DNA of 64,000 bases from assembly GCA_021397835.1 (NCBI GenBank), contig JAJFZO010000882.1, positions 434,001 through 498,000 of the forward strand, read 5' to 3'. Below the pieces are notes generated by a model, which was given only the letters and a program-made list of their open reading frames with translations, searched no databases and had not been told where the DNA came from. Source of the DNA: Moringa oleifera (taxonomy: Eukaryota > Streptophyta > Magnoliopsida > Brassicales > Moringaceae). Below are positions 35,992-46,560 of this stretch, in pieces. Within the stretch, counting starts at the first letter, position 1. The number at the start of each line of letters is the position of its first letter. Position numbers and translations under genes: made by a program.

Positions 35992-38304
35992 ATGCCAATC
36001 CCAAGATGTCTCTTTTGGGAACCAAGTTCTCTCGTTCTTTTCCTTCTCTTTTTGCTGCCTGTCATTGCTTATGGGTATGGTTCAGCGGGCACAATCGCTG
36101 CAGCATTTGGCGAAAAGGGGTTCTTCTGTGCCATAGATGCCGGCGGGAAGCAGGAGATTATATGTTGGGATAAAGACAACAGGTCCTCTGTCTCAACTTC
36201 GACAACATTTTCTTCTCTCCCAGCAATGGCCGCTCTCTCCGGCGGTGAGGGGTTTCTCTGCGGCATCACGGCGAACAACTCACAGGCTTTCTGTTGGGAT
36301 TTGTTGAATTCTGGTGAAGATCTTGTCCCCAAAGCCTTTAGATACAATTCTTACTTGCAAGTAGCAGCTGGTAAGAATCATGTATGTGCAATAAGAGGAT
36401 CTTATTATTCAGATACACATTTTGGTTCTGCTGACTGCTGGGAATATCATCAAACATTTGATAGTCATAATTTTACTTTTGAAATTGTTAATAACTCTTC
36501 ATTTCTTGATCCTTATGTTAATAGTCTTATGTTTAGGAGGATTGTATCTGGTGATGGATTTAGTTGTGGTGTTGTTAAGGATGGGGGAGTTGTTTGCTGG
36601 GGACCCAAATCAGCTAATCTAATAACTTCAACAATCTCTGGTGAATTTGAGGTTTTAGCTTCAGGGAGAGGCTCTCTTTGTGGGATTTCCAGCGTATCTG
36701 GTGTAGTTGAATGCTGGGGAGATGCTACTGAGTTTGGTACTCCTCCAACCAGGACTCAGTTCGTGGGTTTATCAGCTGGTGCTCATCACTTCTGTGGCAT
36801 CCGAATGGATGATCATGGAATTGAATGTTGGGGAAGCATCAATGCATCTTCAGTTCCAAAGGGCTCTGGCTTTGTGTCAATAGCTTCATCTGATTTCATT
36901 ACTTGTGGGGTGAGGGAAGTTGATTTGGTTCTTGACTGCTGGGGTGTTCCTGGACAGTCCCCATCTGGTTATAGCCCTCCTCTGCAGCTATGCAGCCCTG
37001 GTGTGTGTTCACCAAGCTCATGTGCTAATGGGAGGTTTGCATACAATGCAAGCATCCTCAATGAACCAGAATTGACAAGCTTGTGCATTCAGAAGGACCT
37101 GAAGATTTGCTTGCCTTGTGGGACAAATTGTTCTGAAGGATACTTTCCTTCAAGCACTTGTAGTGAGAATGCAGATAGAGTATGTACTGCTTGTTCACTT
37201 TGCCAGAAAAGCTCCTGTTGGGATGTCTGTGGGAAGCCTTCATCGTCCGGGGTTCAACACCAGGAGAAGCTAGAGATTAAGAAACTGGTTATAATCATTG
37301 GATCTTCTGTTTCAGGCTCCTTACTGATCTTAGTCGCTTGGTGTCTTATTCCAGGGATGATAAGAACCAGAGATGCGGAGAGAAGCAGAACTGGTTGCAA
37401 TTTCTGTGCAGGCAAACCAGTGGCGGAAGCTGATCCTGATCCCATTCCGCAACCACCAATTTCTGCAGCCACATCCATTGGCGAGACCCTAGTTTTCAGG
37501 CTTTCTGAACTGAAAGATGCTACTCATGGATTCAAGGAATTCAATGAGCTTGGCCGAGGCAGCTTTGGTTTTGTTTACAAAGCTGTGTTGCCTGATGGCA
37601 GGCAAGTAGCAGTCAAGAGAGCTAATGCTGCTACTATAATTCACTCTAACGTCAGGGACTTCGAAGCAGAACTAGAAATTCTATGCAAAATCAGACATAG
37701 CAATATCGTGAACTTGTTGGGTTATTGCGTTGAAATGGGGGAGAGGTTGCTGGTTTACGAGTACATGCCTCATGGCACGCTTCATGATCATCTCCATGGT
37801 GAACTCTCCCCCCTGGATTGGCCTGCAAGGTTGAGGATTTCCTTGCAGGCTGCAAGAGGACTCGAGTACCTACACAATGAAGTCACTCCACCTATAGTTC
37901 ATGGAGATGTGAAAACATCAAACATTCTTTTGGACTCTGAATGGGGAGGAAGAATTGCAGAGTTTGGAGCTTTAAGTTCTAATGAAGAGGATTCAGACAG
38001 GGACATTGAGAGTGATGTCTACAATTTTGGGATTGTTCTACTGGAGATATTAACAGGAAGGAAAGCTCACGACAGGGATTGCACTCCTCCTGGAATAGTT
38101 GAGTGGGCAATGCCATTAATCAGACAGGGCAAGGCAGCTGCCATTATTGATCGTAATGTACCTCTGCCAAGAAATGTGGAACCGCTGTTCAAGCTTTCTG
38201 ATCTAGCAGAGCTAGCTCTAAAGGAAAATCCAAAGGAGCGTCCAAGCATGATGGATCTGGCAAGTAGCTTGGATCAAATTGTGAAGGGTGGATTAACCTT
38301 GTGA
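35992..38304 (+). CDS. CRINKLY4-related receptor-like (pseudo)kinase, CCR1/CCR2 type, intronless
   Basis: 770 aa in one exon. A signal peptide (to about residue 28, ending AYG) is followed by an ectodomain of seven crinkly repeats, each with a CW pair (IICWDK, AFCWDL, ADCWEY, VVCWGP, VECWGD, IECWGS, LDCWGV), predicted to form a beta-propeller. A Cys-rich TNFR-like region (about 333-420) and a membrane helix (about 430-455, LVIIIGSSVSGSLLILVAW) come next. The kinase-like domain begins at about 502: glycine loop GRGSFGFV, VAVK lysine K542, HGDVKTSN (637-644; the usual HRD arginine is glycine) and EFG (657-659) in place of DFG. The activation segment is very short and lacks an APE-type motif before SDVYNFG. 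The tail (KAAAIIDRNVPLPRNVEPL) resembles Arabidopsis CCR1/CCR2 as I recall them. These receptors act at the plasma membrane and are poorly characterised. The start fits the signal peptide. Confidence 0.93.
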   Translation: MPIPRCLFWEPSSLVLFLLFLLPVIAYGYGSAGTIAAAFGEKGFFCAIDAGGKQEIICWDKDNRSSVSTSTTFSSLPAMAALSGGEGFLCGITANNSQAFCWDLLNSGEDLVPKAFRYNSYLQVAAGKNHVCAIRGSYYSDTHFGSADCWEYHQTFDSHNFTFEIVNNSSFLDPYVNSLMFRRIVSGDGFSCGVVKDGGVVCWGPKSANLITSTISGEFEVLASGRGSLCGISSVSGVVECWGDATEFGTPPTRTQFVGLSAGAHHFCGIRMDDHGIECWGSINASSVPKGSGFVSIASSDFITCGVREVDLVLDCWGVPGQSPSGYSPPLQLCSPGVCSPSSCANGRFAYNASILNEPELTSLCIQKDLKICLPCGTNCSEGYFPSSTCSENADRVCTACSLCQKSSCWDVCGKPSSSGVQHQEKLEIKKLVIIIGSSVSGSLLILVAWCLIPGMIRTRDAERSRTGCNFCAGKPVAEADPDPIPQPPISAATSIGETLVFRLSELKDATHGFKEFNELGRGSFGFVYKAVLPDGRQVAVKRANAATIIHSNVRDFEAELEILCKIRHSNIVNLLGYCVEMGERLLVYEYMPHGTLHDHLHGELSPLDWPARLRISLQAARGLEYLHNEVTPPIVHGDVKTSNILLDSEWGGRIAEFGALSSNEEDSDRDIESDVYNFGIVLLEILTGRKAHDRDCTPPGIVEWAMPLIRQGKAAAIIDRNVPLPRNVEPLFKLSDLAELALKENPKERPSMMDLASSLDQIVKGGLTL

Positions 38305-40529
38305 TTATACTTCATCCATCAGGATTCAGAAAAAATTCACCAACTGCAAGGCTTTTTCAACTGTAATTTACGTCTTATGCAAATAATTTTACAGGTTCTA
38401 TTAATTGCTTTAACTTTTCTTTGCCTGATTCCAGCAAGTGAAAAAGATTTCAATCTGCATAGAAAGTTTTGATTATTTTTCCATCTAATGAAAGTTCCTA
38501 CTTCAATATTTCTGATGCCAGAAGCCTATGTTCTGTTATTCTTGCCAAGAAAAACCATTGTCAGTCTGCGAGATTTTTTTTTTTTTAATATTATTCAATA
38601 AGTTCTAGGGAATCTTTAACATTGACTGCTGTAATAAGAACTTGTCTATCTGGAAAATCCATTCTTTGCTCTACGACTTCAGTAACTTATAAATCTCGAT
38701 TGAGTAATCAGTTTATAAGCGCAAGGAAAATTTTGAACTCATGAGTTGGTTATTAAGTTTAAAAAGATTCAAAATTACTGTTATATACATAATTTAGTTT
38801 TGTTTAATTTTTTTCATAAAAAAATATTTTTTTATATTTTATAATATTAATAAAAAATAAGAAAAAAATTAATCATTGATTTTTTTAAATCTTAACGCAC
38901 CACAAATCAGCAGAAATTGCTACATTAATTTTTAATTAAAAAGGAAAAACAGGACTAACAGGTAAAGAACTAATAAGGCCCCTTGATTCCCAGAGATGGG
39001 CCTACTCTGTGTACCAGAGAAATGTGGGCTCCAGCCCACTTGTTGACAACATCAACGGTGAAGATTACATCACAGAAATCTTTGTCACATTTTAAATCAC
39101 AAGCAAAAATTATGAAATATAATGTAAAGGTATAATAAAACTGAAATTTTTGAAATTTAAAACAAAAAAATAATATACTAGAGAAATTACCTTTTTTATT
39201 TTTCTATTTCTGTAAAAACATATATATAGTTTAAAATAGTTGGATTTCTTTTAAGGAAAAAGAAAAATTAAAGGAGAGAACTTTATGTTATATTTTGTTC
39301 CCAAATGTATTATAGCTTTTAATAAAATCCAATGGAAAATACCATATGAATAATTATGGAGGAAAAACTATATATTATAAATGGAGAGATTTAATATTCA
39401 ATGAGGCATGCTTGCTAGATTGCTAATACAAGAATGGTACACTACCCATTTCACAGCATGAAGAATTCATCCAAAGAAAAGAGGGAAAAAAAAAGAAGAA
39501 AAAAGATGGCTCTAAAATTTAGGTTAAAGAAGGGCAGGCTTTTCTGGGTACTGTCGTTTGGCTTGTGAGAAAAGTTGACTGAGAAAGAGAGAGCTACTAT
39601 TCCTCTGGAGTTCTCACAGCTTGTGATTTGATGGAGAAGACATCAATCAAAGTGCCTGTCTTGCACATCACAAACATATTGTAATAATTCCTATCACCTT
39701 TTCCTTTTATTTTTCCGTACCTCTTGAAATCATTCTCTGGGTACAACTTTTAAAGTATGAGAAAAGAAAGAAAATAATACACATCATCTTCATCATTTTC
39801 TCTTCTCTTCTTTTCTTTTCTTCTGTGATTTTCTCACCAGAAAAATGATCAGATGGGGCAGGAAAAAGAATAGAATAGAATCTACTTTTCCCTGCACAGC
39901 ATAGCCCATTTGATCTTCTTTTCTTTGATTATCTCAAGCCAGTAAGAAGAGAATGTTCTGTAGATCAGGGCAGTGAGAGAGAGAGAGAGGGGGAAAAAAA
40001 AAGAAACTTTATTTTCCAAGAAAATGGAAAAACACAAAGAAAAAAGAAATCCATTTGATTCAGGAGATCTCCAGAGTGGGGCCTCCGATCTCGGCCCTGA
40101 GACCAATGTCCTTTTCTTTTTCTTTTTCTTTTCTTGACCTGCTTTGACCGCATACATATATATTCCCTACTAGCCAATCAATGACATAGAGAAAGAGAGA
40201 GAAAATGAGAGAAAGTAAGAGAAGAAAAAAAAAAAGAGAGAGAGAGGGAAAGACGAAGAGGGTGGTGGTCCATTAGATTCCCCTAGTAGCTATAATCATA
40301 AATCATAAGCCCCCTGCCATGTTTGCAAACACTTTACTTTCCCCAGAATCCATAGCTTTTTTTTTTTTTTTTTTTCTTTCTCTAATTACATCTGTGTCTG
40401 CCTGTGTGTTTGTGTCTGTGCTTCGTGTGTGGTTGGTGACAGAGAAAGATCAACGTATTCACACAAGAAAGAGAAAGAGAAGATGATCAGTAGCTGAGCT
40501 TCACTGATATATTATGATGTATTTGTCCT

Positions 40530-40567
<38 letters not shown>

Positions 40568-41500
40568 ATGCCTAGGGTTTGTGCAGATAACCTAAAGCAA
40601 TATCACAGATGCATCGTACGTACGTACCTGAGCAGCTATGACTCCACTATGTATCTATGGAAAACAAAGGACAATGATCAATTTCACAGCCAAAGCTTGT
40701 TCTTAAAGAAAAACCTTTTTGGTACTGTTTCCATTTTCAGCTTTCTTCAATAATATTACTCCTTCATGTGGCCAAATGCAGCCTACATCAAATTTGGCTT
40801 CTGGGTATTAATGGGTAGTCTCCATGACAGAAGAACTTGACTTAAAAAGAGCAAAAGCCATTGATTTTGCTTTGGAAATTAAAACTAAACCCAGAAGCTA
40901 ATTGTATCAAATAGGGTTCTTGAGTGAAAAATTAATGAGTAAGAAAATTGGATGAAGCTCAAAATGGGTCTTGTTTTGGAGTATAATTATGAGTAGAAAT
41001 TTAGGGTTTTAGATTGATAAATGTAACTTTTTTTCTACCTATAGCTAGTTTTTTGTAGGACAGTTATATCATGTGCCCAAATCAAATTTAGGCAGCATTT
41101 GATGTCCACAAGACAAGAGCCTAACAGTATCATTGATGTGCTATGTTGTGCCTCTCTCATATGTTGTACTCAGTTAATGGGTTATAACTTTTATAAGCAA
41201 TTCACTGTGACTTGTCTCTGCAGATTCACTGTTGAAAAACTGTGGTCATATGTGTAGGTGAGAGACCATTGGTTATGTGAGGAAACCCTTCGTTTTCTCA
41301 AAGGTTTAGTGTGTGACAACAGCGTAATCCTCTGGAAAAAAAAAATGGCGGACAGGCATATCACATCAATGGAGACCCTAGAGAGTACCCACAAAGGAAG
41401 GATGGAGATGAGGAAGAAGATGAAGTACCTGGACACATATCTGGTCTGGAAATTACATTGCTAGCATTGTGATCGAAATACCCTTTACAGGGAAGAGCCT
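38305..41500. other. Intergenic DNA between the receptor gene and MIR160
   Basis: The receptor 3'UTR is followed by AT-rich sequence. TGGGCC/TGGGCT-type motifs cluster at 38995-39045. Purine and pyrimidine tracts lie at 39965-40260, a poly-T run at about 40356-40375, and (CT)n at 40532-40565. No protein gene is recognised. The right part is probably the 3' part or flank of the MIR160 primary transcript, which runs leftward. Confidence 0.4.
40532..40565. repeat. (CT)n microsatellite
   Basis: About 17 CT dinucleotides. It is a simple repeat with no function assigned. Confidence 0.9.
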
Positions 41501-41539
41501 GAATCTGCCAAAAAGAGAAGAAAAAACCATGGATAATAT

Positions 41540-41635
41540 ATGGGGATATGCATGGCTCCTCATACGCCATCCACGGAGGCCAGCGACACTCGGTGGGCTC
41601 TGCAAATGGCATACAGGGAGCCAGGCACAGTACTC
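41540..41635 (-). ncRNA. MIR160: MIR160 precursor hairpin
   Basis: On the minus strand the 21-nt segment 41627-41607 (starting TGCCTGGCTCCC and ending TATGCCA) is identical to conserved plant miR160. The 3' arm 41567-41547 (starting GCGTATGAGGAGCC) is the known type of miR160 star, pairing with the mature arm with the usual two-base 3' overhang geometry. The loop between them contains GCAGAGCCCACC, as in other MIR160 precursors. miR160 guides cleavage of ARF10/16/17-class auxin response factor mRNAs, controlling root cap, leaf and embryo patterning. The primary transcript extends an unknown distance on both sides. The lower stem continues with partial pairing outside the duplex. Confidence 0.97.
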
Positions 41636-41899
41636 ATATATCTAGACATGATGCCATTCATGATGCATATGTATTCTCTGTTATGTATGCCAATGAATTC
41701 TTTCATGTATAAATGCGAATGATATGTATATCTCCTAAATGAACATATAAGAATTGCATGTATGCATATGTGGGTAGAGAAATGCATGGAGTATATAAAA
41801 GCTAGAAGCTGCATGTCAATGGCGGTCTGCAACATGATTTGGAACCCTAAAGGAACATCACCCACATCGTGAACAGACATAGAAGAGGATGAGAAGTGA

Positions 41900-42292
41900 T
41901 GACAAGAAGAAGAAGGGATGTGTATATATATATACAAAGAGATGATGAGAGGGGAAGTGAAGCAGATGGGAAGAGGGGAGAGAGAATGGTATATATGGAG
42001 AAGAAGGGAGCGAGAAATGGAGAGAGAGAGAGAGAACTATGGCGAGAAAACAAGCTGGGTCATGGTCAAAACCGGGGAGGGGTGATTTCAACTTTAGAAA
42101 GCCCCACAAAACCCATTTGAATTGGCACAAAACAAGCAAACCAGTGGCTAAACTTAGGGCAAAGGGTCCTTGTAGAGGGCTTCTCTGTGGTTTTTCGAGA
42201 GGGAAACGAGGAAGCTGTGGGGTTGGAGTTGCACCCCATCCTCACCCACTAAATATAGAAACCACCATAAGGGAGAGACACAGAAACAGAGA

Positions 42293-42337
<45 letters not shown>

Positions 42338-42340
42338 TGG
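41900..42340 (-). promoter_or_regulatory. Candidate MIR160 promoter region
   Basis: A TATA-rich stretch (TATATATATA, about 41923-41934) lies about 300 bases upstream of the hairpin on the minus strand. An auxin-response core TGTCTC occurs on the minus strand at 42275-42280, and a (GA)n repeat at 42299-42334. GA repeats are binding sites for BBR/BPC factors. The assignment is positional inference; a more distant promoter is equally possible. Confidence 0.3.
42299..42334. repeat. (GA)n microsatellite
   Basis: About 18 GA dinucleotides upstream of MIR160 in its transcriptional sense. They may be GAGA-type regulatory elements or simple repeat. Confidence 0.9.
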
Positions 42341-44700
42341 GTTGGGTTACTAACCACGCAATTTCCTAAGCTAACCCTACAGTGTTTGAAATCTCCTTTT
42401 CTGGGTCTTAAAGCAAACGTTGCTTTTCTCTCCCTCTGAAGCTGGTTTTGTCTGCAAGTGCTTGGAAACACATGGATTCTCTCCATCTCTCTAACTTTCT
42501 TCCTCTTTTTTTTATATCAAAAGTAAAACAAAGTGGAAACCCAAAAAACCAAAAGAATCAAAAACCCTAATCTTTCTCTCTTCAGTCTTTTTTTTCTTTT
42601 TTCCCTTCTTCTTTCTCCTTTTTCCCTTTTTTATCATCATTTTATATTACCAATAATCGCTTCCATCTCCACTTTCTTCAAAGAAACTCGGATTCTCTCC
42701 TTCAACCCTTTTGTGTTTAGATCTTCGAATCATCCATGCCTACCTAATATTCCACCTCTACTTCTTTCAATCCATCCACTACCTATGTACCCACATGTAT
42801 GTTCATGTTCACTTCCATTAGTCTTCATTCAAGATTTCTCTCTCTCTCCCTATATATTCTTCCTTCACAATCTCTTCTGTCTAATTACCAAAATTTTGAC
42901 AATAGCACATGTAGGGCTTATGGTATTATTCTATCAATAGTCAATATCTTCATGAGAATCTTTAGCTGTCAAAATGAGGCCAGCAACAGAATTTTAGGGT
43001 TGACATCAAAGCAACAGATGCATGTCAGGCTCAGTCTTTGTATTTCTCTTTATCCCCTTTCCCCTTTCTTTTCATTTCTTCCTTTCAAACCCTAAAATTA
43101 TTGCCCAGTTTATAATTTATAGTAAATATATAATACACAAATTGTATCTTAATCTGAGATCAAAATGTTCAACTTAGAAGATATATATGTTGACATGACA
43201 GTAAGATTTTATCATTATATTAAACTTTTTTTTTAAAAGAATGACAGAATTCATTTCTCTTAATTAACGAAAGGGTTTTTAACCTTCGAAACATAATTAA
43301 AACATTGTATTAGTATCCGATAAAGAGAGAATTGCCTTCTCCCAGCTTGTTTTATTCGATTTTCCTCACTTCATTTGTCGGCTTTTCACTATTTGTTTCT
43401 CAATCTATTTGTTCCGATTTGTCTCTCTCTTCAAATATTACAAAAATTTCATTGTAATGGTCACTGCTCCATGGGGCATACCAGTACCAGTAAAAGCAAC
43501 AGATTCTCCATGGAATTAATGCATAAAATAATACTTGAAATCCAACGAGTTAGAATATTTGAAGGGCTAAAATCATGAATTCTCACGTGAGTTCCTAACT
43601 TCTCGAGAAATCTAATTAACGGGTTGATTTAACCCTTATATGAATTATATCATATTACAGAGTATGGAAATTTTCAACGTTTGATTAGATTAAAGTTATA
43701 ATACGGATAATAAAGCAAGATTTAACGGTTAAAATTGAAAGTATGAATTGGAAAAAAGCATGAGAAAAGCAAGAACGTGCCATTGACAGTCTGATGAAGC
43801 TCTTGCTCTAGAAGAAAGATGGGTCAAATTTAAAAGCTAGGGCATTCTTTTTTTCATTTTTTTTCTTGCGACTTTTTAATTATTGCACAAATTGGAGGGA
43901 ATCCTTTGTTAAAAGGCACCCATCGTCATCAAAGAATATATACCTTTTCTTTATGTCTAATCCACTCTTTGAAAATCAAAAGCTCCATACCTATTTTTAA
44001 ATCGGAATCTTAATCTAGGGTTTGACTCTTAAACATTGGGAAATCTTCTTTTTTAACCAAAATAGCACTAAATCAAAAACATCATTATCAAACCGAAAGA
44101 ATTAATTTAATTAATTTTGAGAGTTGGAAGATTAATTTCTTTTTCCTTAGCGGTTCTTACAAAAATTAATTAAGGTAAACATAGATTTTTTATTAATATT
44201 GTACCTGATGGGATATTTGTGTGCTACTTCTTCCCTAATTAATAGATGGTCATGGCTCGAGTTATATATATTAAAACTACATTTATTTTATTTATTTACA
44301 GAATAATAAAAATATAAATTAAAATTAAGTGAAAAATGAAAGAACGTAGGGGTGTTTTTATTTTGAAAGTATAAGTAATAGTCATATCTAAAATCGATCA
44401 CTAGAGATTTGGTATTGATGATACCATATATTGTATCGATAAACATTGTGTTATCTATATGATTTATGCGTCACATTATACATATTATTTGTTATATGGT
44501 TTATTCTCATTAAATCATTTTTATAAAATATGATTTAAGTTCTTACATATTGGAAAATGTGAAATTTACGAATTTAACTATATTTCATTGGCTATATATC
44601 AAATATTCATAAAAAATAGCGATTATTTTAAATTAAAATCAAATTTGTAAGACTTTCTCATTATAGTCATACGTATTATCTAAGTTCAACACGTTTTTGT
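42341..44700. other. Intergenic DNA upstream of MIR160
   Basis: Pyrimidine-rich stretches at 42480-42900 look like leader sequence (for example AACCCTAATC near 42562), but no coding gene follows. The remainder is AT-rich. No feature is assigned. Confidence 0.4.
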
Positions 44701-44730
44701 GAATGATCATTGATTGAGTCAAAGTAAAAC

Positions 44731-44950
44731 AATGAAAAGTAAGAAAAACATGAAATCAAACAACTTTGGTGGGTCTATCGAATTTATTTTATTGGAACCT
44801 AAAATAGCAAATGGGGTATATACAATGCATGAGTTAAAATTTAAAACTAATATTAAATGTAAGAAAAATGTGCAAAAAGTAAAATTATTTTTTGGTGGGT
44901 ATACTGAATTTATTTGGTTTGAACCTAAAATAGCAAACGGGTAGGTACAA
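44731..44950. repeat. Two-copy tandem duplication, period 120-126 bp
   Basis: AAGAAAAACATG at 44741 recurs as AAGAAAAATGTG at 44861. Downstream, GGAACCTAAAATAGCAAA recurs as TGAACCTAAAATAGCAAA about 126 bases later, and TACAATGCATG as TACAATGTATG. An open frame crosses both copies, but its protein is low-complexity and unrecognised. Confidence 0.75.
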
Positions 44951-45544
44951 TGTATGTGTTACCATTTGGTTGGGTGGTGATCCAACTAATGAAATGCTCC
45001 AAAACCTAATTAACCATGGAAGTTAATTAATTGTGGAATTGAATGTGGAAACCCTAAAGAATTATTTGGATTATCTTAATTTAAACCCTAGAAGGCATTG
45101 ATTTCGGGGCGTTGATGCTCTGAAAAGTGGCTGCAAAGTTACTAACCATAGTAACCTATAAAACCCAAAACCCAAAGCAAAAAAATGTTATTTAATTTGC
45201 TAAAATGAATTAGTACCATATTGTATAATGAATACAAAGTTTGTAAGAGGGCAGATGCAAGAATCTGAAAATGTGATGCAGAAAGAGACTTTCTACATAC
45301 TTCTTGTGCATAAGGTCATCACTAAAGTTAAAGTTCTCTCGATGGACAGACACACAAAATCAAAATCAATGAGAAGAAAGCATTGGGGACACAAAAACAT
45401 AATAAAACCAAAGGAAACAAGCCTTGATCAAAAGACATCAAATTGATGATGCGGGTGAATCAATATTCAATTCTCATCATAGCTACCTCTCTCTCACCTT
45501 TTGCCCACTTGGAATAATCCAACACAACACATGTCAAGATCAAA

Positions 45545-45601
<57 letters not shown>
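45545..45601. repeat. Long (GA)n microsatellite
   Basis: About 28 GA units with one interruption (AGGGAG). Flanking sequence to 45830 stays purine-rich, which creates spurious Arg/Glu open frames on the plus strand and Ser/Leu frames on the minus strand. Confidence 0.9.
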
Positions 45602-45605
<4 letters not shown>

Positions 45606-45829
45606 TAAGTGTTTGGTAGTCAAAAAAGAGGTACTCACTATAGATCTTGGGGTGATGAAAAAAGTGAGAGGGAGAGAGAGGGGAGGTTCCATGTGTGGAA
45701 AAGGCTGCAAAGGAGGAGAATTTGGGTTGCCTTGTATGTAGAAAATGGTAAGAGATCAAAGAGAAAAAGAAAGAAAAGAGAGAGGAGAGAAGAGATCAAG
45801 AAAGAGGATATTAAAAATGGCAAAAGGTT

Positions 45830-46560
45830 CAATGAGATGGGTTTGTGGTTTTATCGTGTATAGTGTTGGAAGCAACAAGTGTGGGAATCCTTCTGTCAGA
45901 TTTTCACCACCTTTCTCTCTCTTTCTTTTCTCTTTCTCTTCTATGTTTGTTTCCAAGTGCATGTCTCACGGTTAGATTCTACTCCAACTCCTCTTGCATC
46001 TGTTATTATTGCTATAGTTTTCTTTTTCTTTTCTTTCTCTTCTTCTATACGCCTCGAACTGCACACAGGAGACACATTCACGCACGTATCTTCCTTCATC
46101 ATCATCTCTCTTCTCTTCGAATTATGATCATCATCACTGTCCCTGCACACAGTCATGTGCTCTGCAGGAACTTTCTCTTTCTCTCTCTCTCTTCTCTTTC
46201 CATGGATTTTTATATGTTTCTTATTCCTCCTCGAATTTAACCCAACCAACACGCATGTACCCTTCCCCACCATATGCATACGCTGCTCCCCTTTTAAGAA
46301 AATACACATATGCGCCCGCCGCTTCTCGTAGTCAGCTCCTCCCTGGTCGCCTGTGTCCCTGTACCCTACCCATGCTCTCTCCCTCTACCCAATGTTCACA
46401 TACACATATATGTACAGGTATATGTTTGTAGTTATATATATGTATGCGTATGTTGGCATTGTTGGGTGAGGTGTGAAGCTCTATTTTCATTAAAAGCTCA
46501 GTTATTTTATTTTTTTTCCCCAAAGTATCCAAAGAAAATTTATAAAATACGGTCACTAAA
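45830..46560. other. Pyrimidine-rich unassigned sequence
   Basis: CT-rich runs with balanced composition and short low-complexity frames (45845-46240 and 45941-46309). It resembles transcribed leader or ncRNA sequence, but no open frame matches a protein family and no hairpin microRNA was recognised. Confidence 0.3.

Noticed and set aside
42533..43095. Possible signal-peptide protein on plus (Leu/Ser/Phe-rich frames)
   Set aside because: Hydrophobicity comes from pyrimidine-rich DNA; no conserved motif, no codon bias and no splice structure.
45424..45863. Arg/Glu-rich frames on plus and Ser/Leu-rich frames on minus
   Set aside because: Direct translation of the (GA)n repeat and its purine-rich flank; low complexity, no family match.
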